From Oscillospiraceae bacterium (GTDB lineage Bacteria > Bacillota > Clostridia > Oscillospirales > Oscillospiraceae): a stretch of DNA of 64,000 nucleotides. The stretch lies in the NCBI GenBank assembly GCA_022795735.1, contig JAAWHG010000004.1:1-64000 (forward strand), in the 5' to 3' direction. Every line of letters begins with the position of its first letter. Positions within the stretch are counted from its first letter, which is position 1. Below are positions 26,881 through 34,368 of the stretch, in pieces. The notes beneath the pieces are model-generated. The model was not told where the DNA came from. It did no database searches and saw only the letters and a program-made list of their open reading frames with translations. The position numbers and the translations under genes are program-made.

Positions 26881-27483
26881 ATGCTATTTTACTATCTCAA
26901 TGGTACCGTCGCGGCGATGGAGGCCAATCTGGCCGTAGTGGACTGCGGCGGCGTGGGCTATGCCTGCTATACCACCTCGTATACACAATCTCAGCTTGCC
27001 ATCGGGCGGGTGGCGAAGCTGTACACCTATTGCAGCATTCGGGAAGACGCGGTGGACATCTTCGGCTTTTCGTCAAGAGAGGAGAAAAAATGCTTTGAGC
27101 GGCTCGTCGGTGTCACCGGCGTGGGGCCCAAGGCGGCGCTGGCAATTCTCTCGTCCATGACGCCGGAGCAGTTCACCCTTGCGGTTGTGACCGGCGACGA
27201 AAAGGCTTTGACCGCCGCGCCGGGCGTGGGCAAAAAGCTGGCGCAGCGCATTCTCTTGGAGCTCAAGGATAAGCTGGCTGGAGAACAGATTGAAGCGGCC
27301 GGCTCCGGCCCTGCCGTGCCCTTGACCGGAGCGGGGGGGAAAGCTGCCGAGGCGTCGGCGGCGCTTGCGGCGCTGGGCTATTCCCAGTCGGAGATCGGCG
27401 CGTCCCTTCGCGGTGTGGACACCGGCAGTCTGACGGTGGAAGAGATTGTCCGCCAGTGCCTGCGGGCGATGGTGAAAAACTAA
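26881..27483 (+). CDS. ruvA: Holliday junction branch migration protein RuvA
   Basis: 200 residues. The N-terminal OB domain (LFYYLNGTVAAMEANLAVVDC) is followed by tandem helix-hairpin-helix motifs (ERLVGVTGVGPKAALAIL and ALTAAPGVGKKLAQRILLE) and a C-terminal three-helix domain that contacts RuvB (EASAALAALGYSQSEIG). It tetramerises on four-way junctions. Confidence 0.97.
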   Translation: MLFYYLNGTVAAMEANLAVVDCGGVGYACYTTSYTQSQLAIGRVAKLYTYCSIREDAVDIFGFSSREEKKCFERLVGVTGVGPKAALAILSSMTPEQFTLAVVTGDEKALTAAPGVGKKLAQRILLELKDKLAGEQIEAAGSGPAVPLTGAGGKAAEASAALAALGYSQSEIGASLRGVDTGSLTVEEIVRQCLRAMVKN

Positions 27484-27495
27484 GGGGGCGGCGGC

Positions 27496-28533
27496 TTGAG
27501 CATAGACTATTCCCAGAATATCGAAGCGCCTCTAGTGACCGCCTCGGTTACGCCCTTGGATGAATCGGAGTTTTCACTCCGTCCCCGCAGCCTCCAGGAT
27601 TACACCGGGCAGGAGAAGGCCAAAGGCAATCTTGCGGTGTACATTGAGGCGGCCCGGCGGCGAAACGAGCCGCTGGACCATACCCTGCTATACGGACCGC
27701 CAGGCCTGGGTAAGACTACCCTGGCCGGTATTATCGCGGCTGAAATGGGAGTCAGTCTCCGCGTCACCTCCGGTCCCGCCATCGAAAAGGCGGGGGACTT
27801 GGCGGCGCTGCTGACCAACCTGAACCCCGGCGATGTCCTTTTCATTGACGAAATTCACCGCCTTAACCGTGCGGTGGAAGAGATTCTCTATCCGGCTATG
27901 GAGGATTTCGCCATCGACATTATGATCGGAAAGGGGCCCGCGGCCAACTCGATCCGTCTGGACCTGCCCCGCTTTACGCTGGTAGGCGCGACGACGAGAG
28001 CGGGTCAGCTCTCCTCGCCGCTGCGCGACCGTTTCGGCGTGCAGCTGCGCCTGGAGCTCTACACAAAGGAGGAACTGCAGCGCATCGTGACCCGGAGCGC
28101 GGCGCTGCTGTCCCTGGAAATTGCGCCGGACGGCGCGGCGGAGATTGCCTCCCGTTCCCGGGGAACGCCCCGTATCGCCAACCGCATCCTGCGGCGCGTG
28201 CGGGACTTTGCGCAGCTTTATTATGACGGTGTTATCACCAAAGAGGCGGCCGGTCACGCGCTGAGCCAGCTGGAAATTGATAAGCTGGGGCTGGACGCCA
28301 TTGACCGGCGGATGCTGAGCGCCATTATTAAACATTACAACGGAGGCCCGGTTGGGTTGGAGACTCTAGCAGCCACCATCGGGGAGGAGGCCGTGACGCT
28401 GGAGGATGTATACGAACCCTACCTCATGCAGATTGGCTATCTCACCCGCACGCCGCGCGGGCGATGCGTCACCCGGCTGGCCTACGAGCATTTGCACCTG
28501 GAGGTTCCGGGGCAGCAGCAATTTTCTCTATAG
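27496..28533 (+). CDS. ruvB: Holliday junction branch migration ATPase RuvB
   Basis: 345-residue AAA+ motor that drives branch migration with RuvA. Walker [11 protein letters not shown] (near 65), Walker [12 protein letters not shown], sensor 1 LVGATTRAG, arginine finger region SSPLRDRFG, and the winged-helix C terminus ([27 protein letters not shown]). TTG start 27496, 12 bases after ruvA. glmM follows, its ribosome binding site overlapping the ruvB stop. Confidence 0.97.
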   Translation: MSIDYSQNIEAPLVTASVTPLDESEFSLRPRSLQDYTGQEKAKGNLAVYIEAARRRNEPLDHTLLYGPPGLGKTTLAGIIAAEMGVSLRVTSGPAIEKAGDLAALLTNLNPGDVLFIDEIHRLNRAVEEILYPAMEDFAIDIMIGKGPAANSIRLDLPRFTLVGATTRAGQLSSPLRDRFGVQLRLELYTKEELQRIVTRSAALLSLEIAPDGAAEIASRSRGTPRIANRILRRVRDFAQLYYDGVITKEAAGHALSQLEIDKLGLDAIDRRMLSAIIKHYNGGPVGLETLAATIGEEAVTLEDVYEPYLMQIGYLTRTPRGRCVTRLAYEHLHLEVPGQQQFSL

Positions 28534-28547
28534 GAGGCAATCAATCT

Positions 28548-29909
28548 ATGGGTTTATTATTTGGAACAGACGGAGTCCGAGGAGTCGCCAACGAGACCCT
28601 GGACAATAACCGCGCCTACCGCGTCGGACTGGCGACGGCCTGGCAGCTGGCCGAGCAGAAGGGCAGCCAGCCGGTTGTGGTCATTGGCAAGGACACGCGG
28701 ATTTCCTCCGATATGCTGGAGGCGGCTCTCAGCGCGGGACTGTGCGCGGGTGGGGCCAACGTGGTGCAGCTTGGGGTCGTCCCCACGCCGGCTACGGCCT
28801 ATTTGACCGTCGCCAACCACGCCGACGCCGGTATCGTAATTTCGGCGTCTCACAATCCCTATCAATATAACGGCATCAAAATTTTCTCTTCCCAGGGCTA
28901 TAAAATCAGCGACGAGCTGGAGGCTGCCATCGAGCGGATGGTCCTCTCGCAGGGTGTGATGCCGCTCAAGACGGGCGGCGGTCTGGGACAGATTTACAAT
29001 GGGCACCATGCGCTGGACGGGTACACGCACTATCTGATAACGACCGTGGACCGCCCTGCCATTACAGACCTCCGAGTCCTCATCGACTGCGCCAACGGAG
29101 CGGCGTCCAAGACGGCCCGTCGGATTTTCAGCCGCCTGGGCATTGAGGTGTCCTATATCAACGACCAGCCCAACGGCGTCAATATCAACGACCACTGCGG
29201 CTCCACCCATCTGGACCTGCTGGCGGAGCGGGTGGTGTCCGGTTGCTACGACCTGGGCCTGGCCTTTGACGGAGACGCCGACCGCTGCCTGGCGGTGGAT
29301 GAGAAGGGCGGCGTGGTGGACGGGGACCAGATGCTGGCCATCTGCGCCGCCGATCTCAAAAAACAGGGGAAGCTGAAAAACAACGGCTTTGTCGCCACGG
29401 TGATGTCCAACCTGGGCCTGCACAAGTACGCCGGGGAGCACGGAATGAAGCTCTTTTGCAGCGGGGTGGGCGACCGCTATGTGCTGGAACTGATGCGAGA
29501 CAAGGGCATGGTGCTGGGCGGCGAGCAGTCGGGCCACATCATCTTCCTGGAACATATGACCACTGGAGACGGACAGCTCTCCGGCCTGCAGTTCCTCCAG
29601 ATTGTTGCCAAGAACATGGTTCCGGTGAGCCAGCTTGTATCGGCGGTGAAGCAATATCCGCAGGTGCTTTTAAACGTCGCCGGTCCCCACGATAACGCCG
29701 CAAAGGATGCCCTGACCAACTGTGCGCCGGTCCAGGCGGCTGTCGCCGAGGGGGAAAAGCGTTTGAACGGCGAAGGGCGCATTTTGCTCCGGCCCTCGGG
29801 CACCGAGGCGCTGATCCGGGTCATGGTGGAGGCCGGGACCGAGGCGGAGGCAAAGCAGGTGGCCCAGTTGGTGGCTGCGGCGGTTGAAAACGCGAAAAAA
29901 CAATTTTAA
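28548..29909 (+). CDS. glmM: Phosphoglucosamine mutase
   Basis: 453 residues. Converts glucosamine-6-phosphate to glucosamine-1-phosphate for peptidoglycan precursor synthesis. The phospho-serine loop is VISASHNPYQYNG (near 100), metal-binding FDGDADRCLAV, sugar loop LGGEQSGHIIF and phosphate loop RPSGTEALIRVM. ATG 28548 has AGGAGG that overlaps the ruvB stop; the longer frame into ruvB is not used. The linkage to ruvCAB places it in a DNA-repair/cell-wall operon. Confidence 0.96.
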   Translation: MGLLFGTDGVRGVANETLDNNRAYRVGLATAWQLAEQKGSQPVVVIGKDTRISSDMLEAALSAGLCAGGANVVQLGVVPTPATAYLTVANHADAGIVISASHNPYQYNGIKIFSSQGYKISDELEAAIERMVLSQGVMPLKTGGGLGQIYNGHHALDGYTHYLITTVDRPAITDLRVLIDCANGAASKTARRIFSRLGIEVSYINDQPNGVNINDHCGSTHLDLLAERVVSGCYDLGLAFDGDADRCLAVDEKGGVVDGDQMLAICAADLKKQGKLKNNGFVATVMSNLGLHKYAGEHGMKLFCSGVGDRYVLELMRDKGMVLGGEQSGHIIFLEHMTTGDGQLSGLQFLQIVAKNMVPVSQLVSAVKQYPQVLLNVAGPHDNAAKDALTNCAPVQAAVAEGEKRLNGEGRILLRPSGTEALIRVMVEAGTEAEAKQVAQLVAAAVENAKKQF

Positions 29910-29933
29910 CGGGTAATTATTTCGTTTTTCCTA

Positions 29934-29962
29934 TTGACAAACGGAAATTCTCTGCTTATAAT
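29934..29962 (+). promoter_or_regulatory. Consensus SigA promoter of the zinc-ribbon gene
   Basis: Perfect TTGACA (29934-29939), 17-base spacer, perfect TATAAT (29957-29962). The start is about 29969, giving a ~280-base leader. This is the strongest promoter in the window by match. Confidence 0.88.
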
Positions 29963-29968
29963 AACCAC

Positions 29969-30251
29969 GTTACTCACGTCTGAAAATCCATACGGCGCAA
30001 GTGCCTGTTGCATATATATTTCCGCGCTGTGGATGGGGCAAACCGATTTTTTGCATCTCCTGGATTCGCGTTACACGATCTCTCTTGATGTTACCAGTCT
30101 CCATCCGTATTTCCGTCGGGGGGCGTTCCGTTGGCGTCAACGGCGTTGGCCGTTCGCAAATATTTATGACCCTGTAGGACAGACCAACAATCGTTTGTGG
30201 GCGCCTTCGTCAGGGCAAAATCACTATTTGATGCAAGAGAGGTAAACAGTA
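29969..30251 (+). ncRNA. Long leader RNA upstream of the zinc-ribbon gene
   Basis: Roughly 280 bases between the consensus promoter and the AUG, without a convincing reading frame. It contains a perfect hairpin CCGTTG-GCGT-CAACGG (30128-30143), flanked by GGCGTT and CGTTGG repeats, and ends in the ribosome binding site GAGAGG. No T-run terminator is seen in it. It may be a regulatory leader or riboswitch-like element; I cannot assign it to a known class. Confidence 0.45.
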
Positions 30252-30533
30252 ATGTACGAAGACAAGACTTTAGTGTGTAAAGAGTGCGGCAATGAGTTCG
30301 TGTTCACCGCTGGCGAGCAGGAGTTCTACGCTGAGAGAGGCTTCCAGAATGAGCCCCAGCGCTGCAAATCCTGCCGTGACGCCCGCAAGAGTGCCGCGCG
30401 TGGCCCCAGAGAGTACTTCACCGCTGTCTGCGCTGCCTGCGGCGGCGAGGCCAAGGTGCCCTTCGAGCCCAAGTCGGACCGCCCCGTCTATTGCAGCGAC
30501 TGCTTTGCACGGATGCGCGAGAACCGCGAGTAA
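30252..30533 (+). CDS. Zinc-ribbon domain protein
   Basis: 93 residues with four CxxC-type pairs: CKECGNEF (N-terminal), CKSCRDAR, CAACGGEA and CSDCFARM. These would bind two zinc ions, one ribbon per half. The N-terminal part YEDKTLVCKECGNEFVFTAG matches a common bacterial zinc-ribbon family of unknown role. It follows a consensus promoter and long leader, which suggests strong and regulated expression. Terminator directly after. Confidence 0.87.
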   Translation: MYEDKTLVCKECGNEFVFTAGEQEFYAERGFQNEPQRCKSCRDARKSAARGPREYFTAVCAACGGEAKVPFEPKSDRPVYCSDCFARMRENRE

Positions 30534-30561
30534 GAACAATACCGGCCCCTTTTAGGGCTGT

Positions 30562-30594
30562 ACGAAAACGGGACCGGACCGGTCCCGTTTTCGT
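30562..30594 (+). terminator. Terminator of the zinc-ribbon gene
   Basis: Perfect palindrome with 16-base arms around one central A (30562-30594); G/C-rich core and TTTT in the distal arm, followed by CGTTATT. Confidence 0.7.
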
Positions 30595-30615
30595 CGTTAT
30601 TCAGGAGGATTCTAA

Positions 30616-31131
30616 ATGCTGATTGTATACGCCGGGGCTTGTGAGAGGGGCGAGGCGAGAGACTTGGCCTACGCGCTGCTGGAGAGGGCCCACGCGCTGC
30701 TCTGTGGGGGGCCAGTGCCGGAGCTGGCGAGGACAGGGCAGGGAAAGCCCTATTTTCCGGATGGGCGTTTCGAGTTTTCCCTGACCCATACCCGAACCAT
30801 TGCGGCGCTGGCGGTGTCGGACAAGCCGGTGGGGGTGGATGCGGAAACCTTCCGTCCGGTCCGGCAGGGGGTCGCGCAGCGGAGCATGGGACCGGAAGAG
30901 CTGGCCTGGATTGCCGCGCAGCCGGAGGAGAACGAGGCGTTGCTGACCCTCTGGACATGCAAGGAGGCCCTGGTCAAGCGTTCTGGCCAGGGCCTTCAGT
31001 TTCGTCCCCGGGCGGTGCGGCTCTCCTTTGACGGCGGGGTCCCGCAGGGATTTCAGGTGCGCCGCCTCTGGGACGGCGTGGTCACGGTTTGCCCAAGTGA
31101 GGACGAGCCGGCGGTATGGCGGCTGGTTTAG
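30616..31131 (+). CDS. 4'-phosphopantetheinyl transferase (Sfp/AcpT-like)
   Basis: 171 residues. Family signature: GQGKPYFPDGRFEFSLTHT (start), VGVDAETFRP with the Mg2+-binding Asp-x-Glu, and LLTLWTCKEALVKRSGQGL near the C terminus (WxxKEAxxK). It transfers phosphopantetheine from CoA to a carrier-protein serine. At 171 residues it is shorter than Sfp (about 224), like other compact clostridial members. AGGAGG lies 7 bases before ATG 30616. No carrier-protein substrate is nearby. Confidence 0.88.
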   Translation: MLIVYAGACERGEARDLAYALLERAHALLCGGPVPELARTGQGKPYFPDGRFEFSLTHTRTIAALAVSDKPVGVDAETFRPVRQGVAQRSMGPEELAWIAAQPEENEALLTLWTCKEALVKRSGQGLQFRPRAVRLSFDGGVPQGFQVRRLWDGVVTVCPSEDEPAVWRLV

Positions 31132-31141
31132 TGCGAAAGCT

Positions 31142-31408
31142 CTAGCGGTGTTCCAGCAGCCAGGCGCGAATTTCCGCAAGGGCTTCGGCGGACATGGGAA
31201 AGGTTCGTTCCTCCTCCACAACGCTTTTTTCCAGGCAATAGGGCCCGTGCCAGAGCTGGCCGAAAATCGTGCTTTCCGACAGTTCGGGCTCCTTGGCGTT
31301 GCGCATGACCACGTTGGGAGTCAGCATGAAGCGCAGGGGGCCGTCGCTGCCCGAGAAACGGTTTTTGTTTTCGAAGTAATGGAGCGTCGGTAAATATAAC
31401 TCCTCCAT
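31142..31408 (-). CDS. Hypothetical protein downstream of pepF
   Basis: 88 residues, no membrane segment or enzyme motif. Readable stretch: ELYLPTLHYFENKNRFSGS and PLRFMLTPNVVM, which are Tyr/Phe-rich like β-strand proteins. Its ATG lies 1 base after the pepF stop, with the ribosome binding site in the pepF 3' end, so it is cotranscribed. Function unknown. Confidence 0.75.
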   Translation of the reverse strand: MEELYLPTLHYFENKNRFSGSDGPLRFMLTPNVVMRNAKEPELSESTIFGQLWHGPYCLEKSVVEEERTFPMSAEALAEIRAWLLEHR

Positions 31409-31409
31409 G

Positions 31410-33203
31410 TCACGCCTCCATCAGGCGTTCCATTTCGTCCAAAAGCTCGTCGAACAGCGCCAGCGCCTGCTCCACCGGCTCGGAAGCGGTCATATCGACC
31501 CCGGCGTCCTTGAGGAGGTCGATGGGGTCCTTGCTGCATCCGCCGGAGAGGAACGCAAGGTAGTCCTGGACCGCAGGTTCGCCCTCCTTCAGAATGCGGC
31601 GGCTCAAGGCAATGGCGGCGGCATAGCCGGTGGCATATTGGAAGACGTAATAGTTGTAGTAAAAATGGGGAATGCGGGCCCATTCTAAATCAATCTGCTG
31701 GTCGAGGACCAGGCCGGGGCCGAAATAGCGCTCGTTCAAGGCGCGATACTCCCGGCACAGCGCTTCGGCGGTCAAAGCCTCCCCGGCGGCGTTCATCTCG
31801 CCCATGCGGAGCTCAAACTCGGCGAACATGGTCTGACGGTAGAGGGTGCCCTTGAACTGTTCCAGGAAATGGTTGATGAGGGCGGCCCGCTCTTTTTTAT
31901 CGGTGGTCTTTGCCAGTAGATGCTCCATCAGCAGCGCTTCGTTGCAGGTAGAGGCGACCTCGGCGACAAAGATCACATAGTCAGAATAGATTACCGGCTG
32001 GTCCCGGTTGGAGCGGTAGGAGTGGATCGCGTGGCCCATCTCATGGGCCAGGGTAAACTGGCTGTCCAGAGTGCCGGTATAGTTGAGAAGAACATAGGGG
32101 TGGACCCGTGCGCCGGCGGAGTAGGCCCCGGAGCGTTTTCCTGGATTGGGGTAGATGTCGATCCAGCGCTTGTCGTAGCCTTCGCGCAGGATGGATTGGT
32201 ACGAACTACCCAACGGGGCCAGGGCGGCGAAGACGGTCTCCTTGGCCTCCTCGAAAGGGATCTCACGCGAGGCGTCGGGGACCAGCGGGGCATAGATGTC
32301 GTACATATGCAGTTCATCCAGTCCCAGCAGGCGGCGGCGCAGGTCCACGTAACGGTGCAGCTTGTTCAGGTTTTGATTCACCGCAGCGATTAAGTTGTGA
32401 TAGACCTGGACCGGCACGTTGTTCCCATCCAGCGAGGCTTCCAGCGGGGAGGCATAATTACGCGCCCGGGCGTAAAACTGCTGCTGTTTAATCTGGGCAG
32501 AAAGGGTGGCGGCGAGGGTGTTGCGAAATTGGGATAGGGGCTCGTAATAGGACGTGAAAGCGTCCCGGCGCAGGATGCGGTCCGGCTTTTCCAGAAGCTG
32601 AACAAAGCTGCTCTGGGTCACCGGATGGGAGACGCCCTGGCTGTCCACTGCGTCGCGGAATTTGAGGTCGGCGTCGGAAAACATGGAGTAGATGTTGTCG
32701 GGGGACTGGGCCATCTCACCGGTGCCGGAGAGCAGTTTTTCCTCAGCGGGGGAGAGAATGTGGGCTCTTTTCCGGCGGATGTTGTCGAAATAGCGGCGGT
32801 AAAGGGTAAGTTTTGGCTGCTGGCGGTAAAATTTATCCAAGGTTTCGTCGGGGATGGAGAGCAGTTCCGGAGTCTCAAAGCTCGAGGCCGACGAGGCCTC
32901 GACCCAGGCGGCGGTGATGGCGTCGGTCATGGCCTGATAACGGGCAACGCGGGTGTCCTCGTCGCTGCGGCGCTGGGCATAGTTGGCGAGGCGGTCAAGA
33001 AGGATGCTGAGCGTTTCATCCAATTGCATATATTCATAGAGGGTTTCGGCGGACGTTCCCAGCTTCCCTTGGTACGCCGGCAGACGGGCAATCAGTTCCC
33101 GCAGGTTTGTCAGCTCGGCTTCCCAGCTCTCATCGCTTGGGAACAGGTCCTCAATGGCCCATAACTCCGAAGGTTTGCGCGCGCTCCGCTCTTCCATAGA
33201 CAT
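31410..33203 (-). CDS. pepF: Oligoendopeptidase F
   Basis: 597-residue M3 family zinc metallopeptidase that cleaves short peptides in the cytoplasm. The zinc motif is LAHEMGHAIHSY (HExxH near residue 385), with the third ligand Glu in IFVAEVASTCNEALL 25 residues on. I start at ATG 33203 (MSMEERSARKPSELW) behind GGGAGG; the frame open to 33218 contains the ribosome binding site. Full length for PepF. Promoter at 33235-33263. Confidence 0.95.
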   Translation of the reverse strand: MSMEERSARKPSELWAIEDLFPSDESWEAELTNLRELIARLPAYQGKLGTSAETLYEYMQLDETLSILLDRLANYAQRRSDEDTRVARYQAMTDAITAAWVEASSASSFETPELLSIPDETLDKFYRQQPKLTLYRRYFDNIRRKRAHILSPAEEKLLSGTGEMAQSPDNIYSMFSDADLKFRDAVDSQGVSHPVTQSSFVQLLEKPDRILRRDAFTSYYEPLSQFRNTLAATLSAQIKQQQFYARARNYASPLEASLDGNNVPVQVYHNLIAAVNQNLNKLHRYVDLRRRLLGLDELHMYDIYAPLVPDASREIPFEEAKETVFAALAPLGSSYQSILREGYDKRWIDIYPNPGKRSGAYSAGARVHPYVLLNYTGTLDSQFTLAHEMGHAIHSYRSNRDQPVIYSDYVIFVAEVASTCNEALLMEHLLAKTTDKKERAALINHFLEQFKGTLYRQTMFAEFELRMGEMNAAGEALTAEALCREYRALNERYFGPGLVLDQQIDLEWARIPHFYYNYYVFQYATGYAAAIALSRRILKEGEPAVQDYLAFLSGGCSKDPIDLLKDAGVDMTASEPVEQALALFDELLDEMERLMEA

Positions 33204-33234
33204 GGCGATTCCTCCCAAATAAATTGTTAGGAGT

Positions 33235-33263
33235 ATTGTACCACAATTTCCGCTGTTTTACAA
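33235..33263 (-). promoter_or_regulatory. pepF promoter
   Basis: Minus strand: TTGTAA (33263-33258), 17-base spacer, TACAAT (33240-33235). The start is about 25 bases before the pepF ribosome binding site. Confidence 0.65.
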
Positions 33264-33337
33264 TCCGGCGGTGTATGCGGAGGCAATGCGCAAGTGTGAT
33301 TAGGAAGCAAAAACTGATAAATTGAGAGGTACTTATT

Positions 33338-33454
33338 ATGAAACTGCGGGACAGTTATACATGTCCATTGGAACTGACATATGGTAGTTATTTTGATAGA
33401 GAGGGATTTCCCGTTACAAAAGCAATGTTTGACATCTATATGATAAAAATATAA
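33338..33454 (+). CDS. Short reading frame, possible HxlR-type regulator remnant
   Basis: 38 codons from ATG 33338 behind GAGAGG. The N terminus KLRDSYTCPLELTYGS resembles the start of HxlR-family regulators (...CPLELT...GGKW...), but the rest (YFDREGFPVTKAMFDIYM) is unrelated and the frame stops after 38 residues. More likely a gene remnant than a working protein. The flanking 33219-33337 holds only the pepF promoter. Confidence 0.3.
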   Translation: MKLRDSYTCPLELTYGSYFDREGFPVTKAMFDIYMIKI

Positions 33455-33496
33455 CCAAAGTGATGCACTGCCCCGTGTGGGAAAATAGAAGTGGAA

Positions 33497-33538
33497 AAAA
33501 ATCCGGGCGGGGACGGCAAACGTCCTCGCCCGGATTTT
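33497..33538. terminator. Bidirectional terminator
   Basis: 18-bp stem with one G-T pair (33497-33514 / 33521-33538) flanked by A6 and TTTT. It ends the leftward Uma2 gene and faces the small frame at 33338. Confidence 0.75.
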
Positions 33539-33541
33539 ATT

Positions 33542-34111
33542 TCACTGGAACACAGATGGCAAATCAATATAGCAATTGTCAAGAACACCAACCGGGACGG
33601 ACAAATCAGAGGAATATACGGTTGCGGCGTGGTATACGCCATCCTCCAATAGATACACGGAAACCGTGCGGCTGGAAGGATCGACGAGCCAATATTCCAA
33701 AACACCAGCCCGTTGGTACAAGTTGAATTTGGTGATCTTATCGTACCGGGCGGAAGTGGGAGAAAGAATCTCGATAACCAAATCCGGCGCGCCGTGAACA
33801 CCGTGCCGGTCAACCTTGTTTGGGTCGCAGACCACCATTAAATCAGGCTGGACAACGGTATCGATGTTTTCCGGGAGCTCTCCTCTTTTTTCAAACAAGC
33901 GGACATCAAAGGGAGAAAGATAGACCCTACATTTTTTCCCCCTCAGATAAGTGCCAAACTGCAAATGTAATTCGCCTAAAATCCTTTGGTGAATGTCGGA
34001 CGGTGAGGCCAGTGCGACCGGTTGGCCGTTGTATAACTCGTACCTTGTGTTATCGTCCCAAGCCAGAAGATCAGCGTAACTGAAATAGCATTCCTGCGGT
34101 AATGGCGGCAT
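33542..34111 (-). CDS. Uma2-family (DUF820) endonuclease-like protein
   Basis: 189-residue PD-(D/E)XK-fold protein. N terminus YFSYADLLAWDDNTRYELYN, then VVQPDLMVVCD (the Asp), APDLVIEILSPTSARYD (the E-x-L motif in place of E-x-K) and KFNLYQRAGVLEYWLVDP. This is the Uma2 pattern; members are predicted nucleases with unknown role, often in many copies in cyanobacteria and Firmicutes. ATG 34111 has AAGGGGG upstream. Its own promoter lies at 34142-34170. Confidence 0.9.
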   Translation of the reverse strand: MPPLPQECYFSYADLLAWDDNTRYELYNGQPVALASPSDIHQRILGELHLQFGTYLRGKKCRVYLSPFDVRLFEKRGELPENIDTVVQPDLMVVCDPNKVDRHGVHGAPDLVIEILSPTSARYDKITKFNLYQRAGVLEYWLVDPSSRTVSVYLLEDGVYHAATVYSSDLSVPVGVLDNCYIDLPSVFQ

Positions 34112-34141
34112 AAGTTAGCCCCCTTTTGACGTTATAAGCCA

Positions 34142-34170
34142 AGTATACCACAGAAAGAGAGGATTCACAA
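34142..34170 (-). promoter_or_regulatory. Promoter of the Uma2 gene
   Basis: Minus strand: TTGTGA (34170-34165), 17-base spacer, TATACT (34147-34142). Confidence 0.62.
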
Positions 34171-34233
34171 GCAAGAAGATGAATTTTTTGTGAACACTAC
34201 GGAGATAGTGTCGACCACCTCGTGGGGAGAAAG

Positions 34234-34368
34234 ATGTCAGAGGAGGATATTGTCAAGAAACTGCAAGACATCGCGGCGGCGCACAGCAACGACAAAATCG
34301 TGCTCACAATTGGCGAGGATTCCGTGAGCTTTGAATGGATGGACGAGCGCGGCATAGAATGGGGTTGA
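34234..34368 (+). CDS. Short unknown reading frame
   Basis: 44 codons starting at ATG 34234 behind GGGGAG: MSEEDIVKKLQDIAAAHSND, then KIVLTIGEDSVSFEWMDERG. The same frame is open to 34183, reading CEHYGDSVDHLVGRK, so it may be the tail of a larger decayed gene. Its last codon abuts the stop of the convergent histidine kinase. No homology can be named; kept because of the ribosome binding site and sensible composition. Confidence 0.35.
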   Translation: MSEEDIVKKLQDIAAAHSNDKIVLTIGEDSVSFEWMDERGIEWG

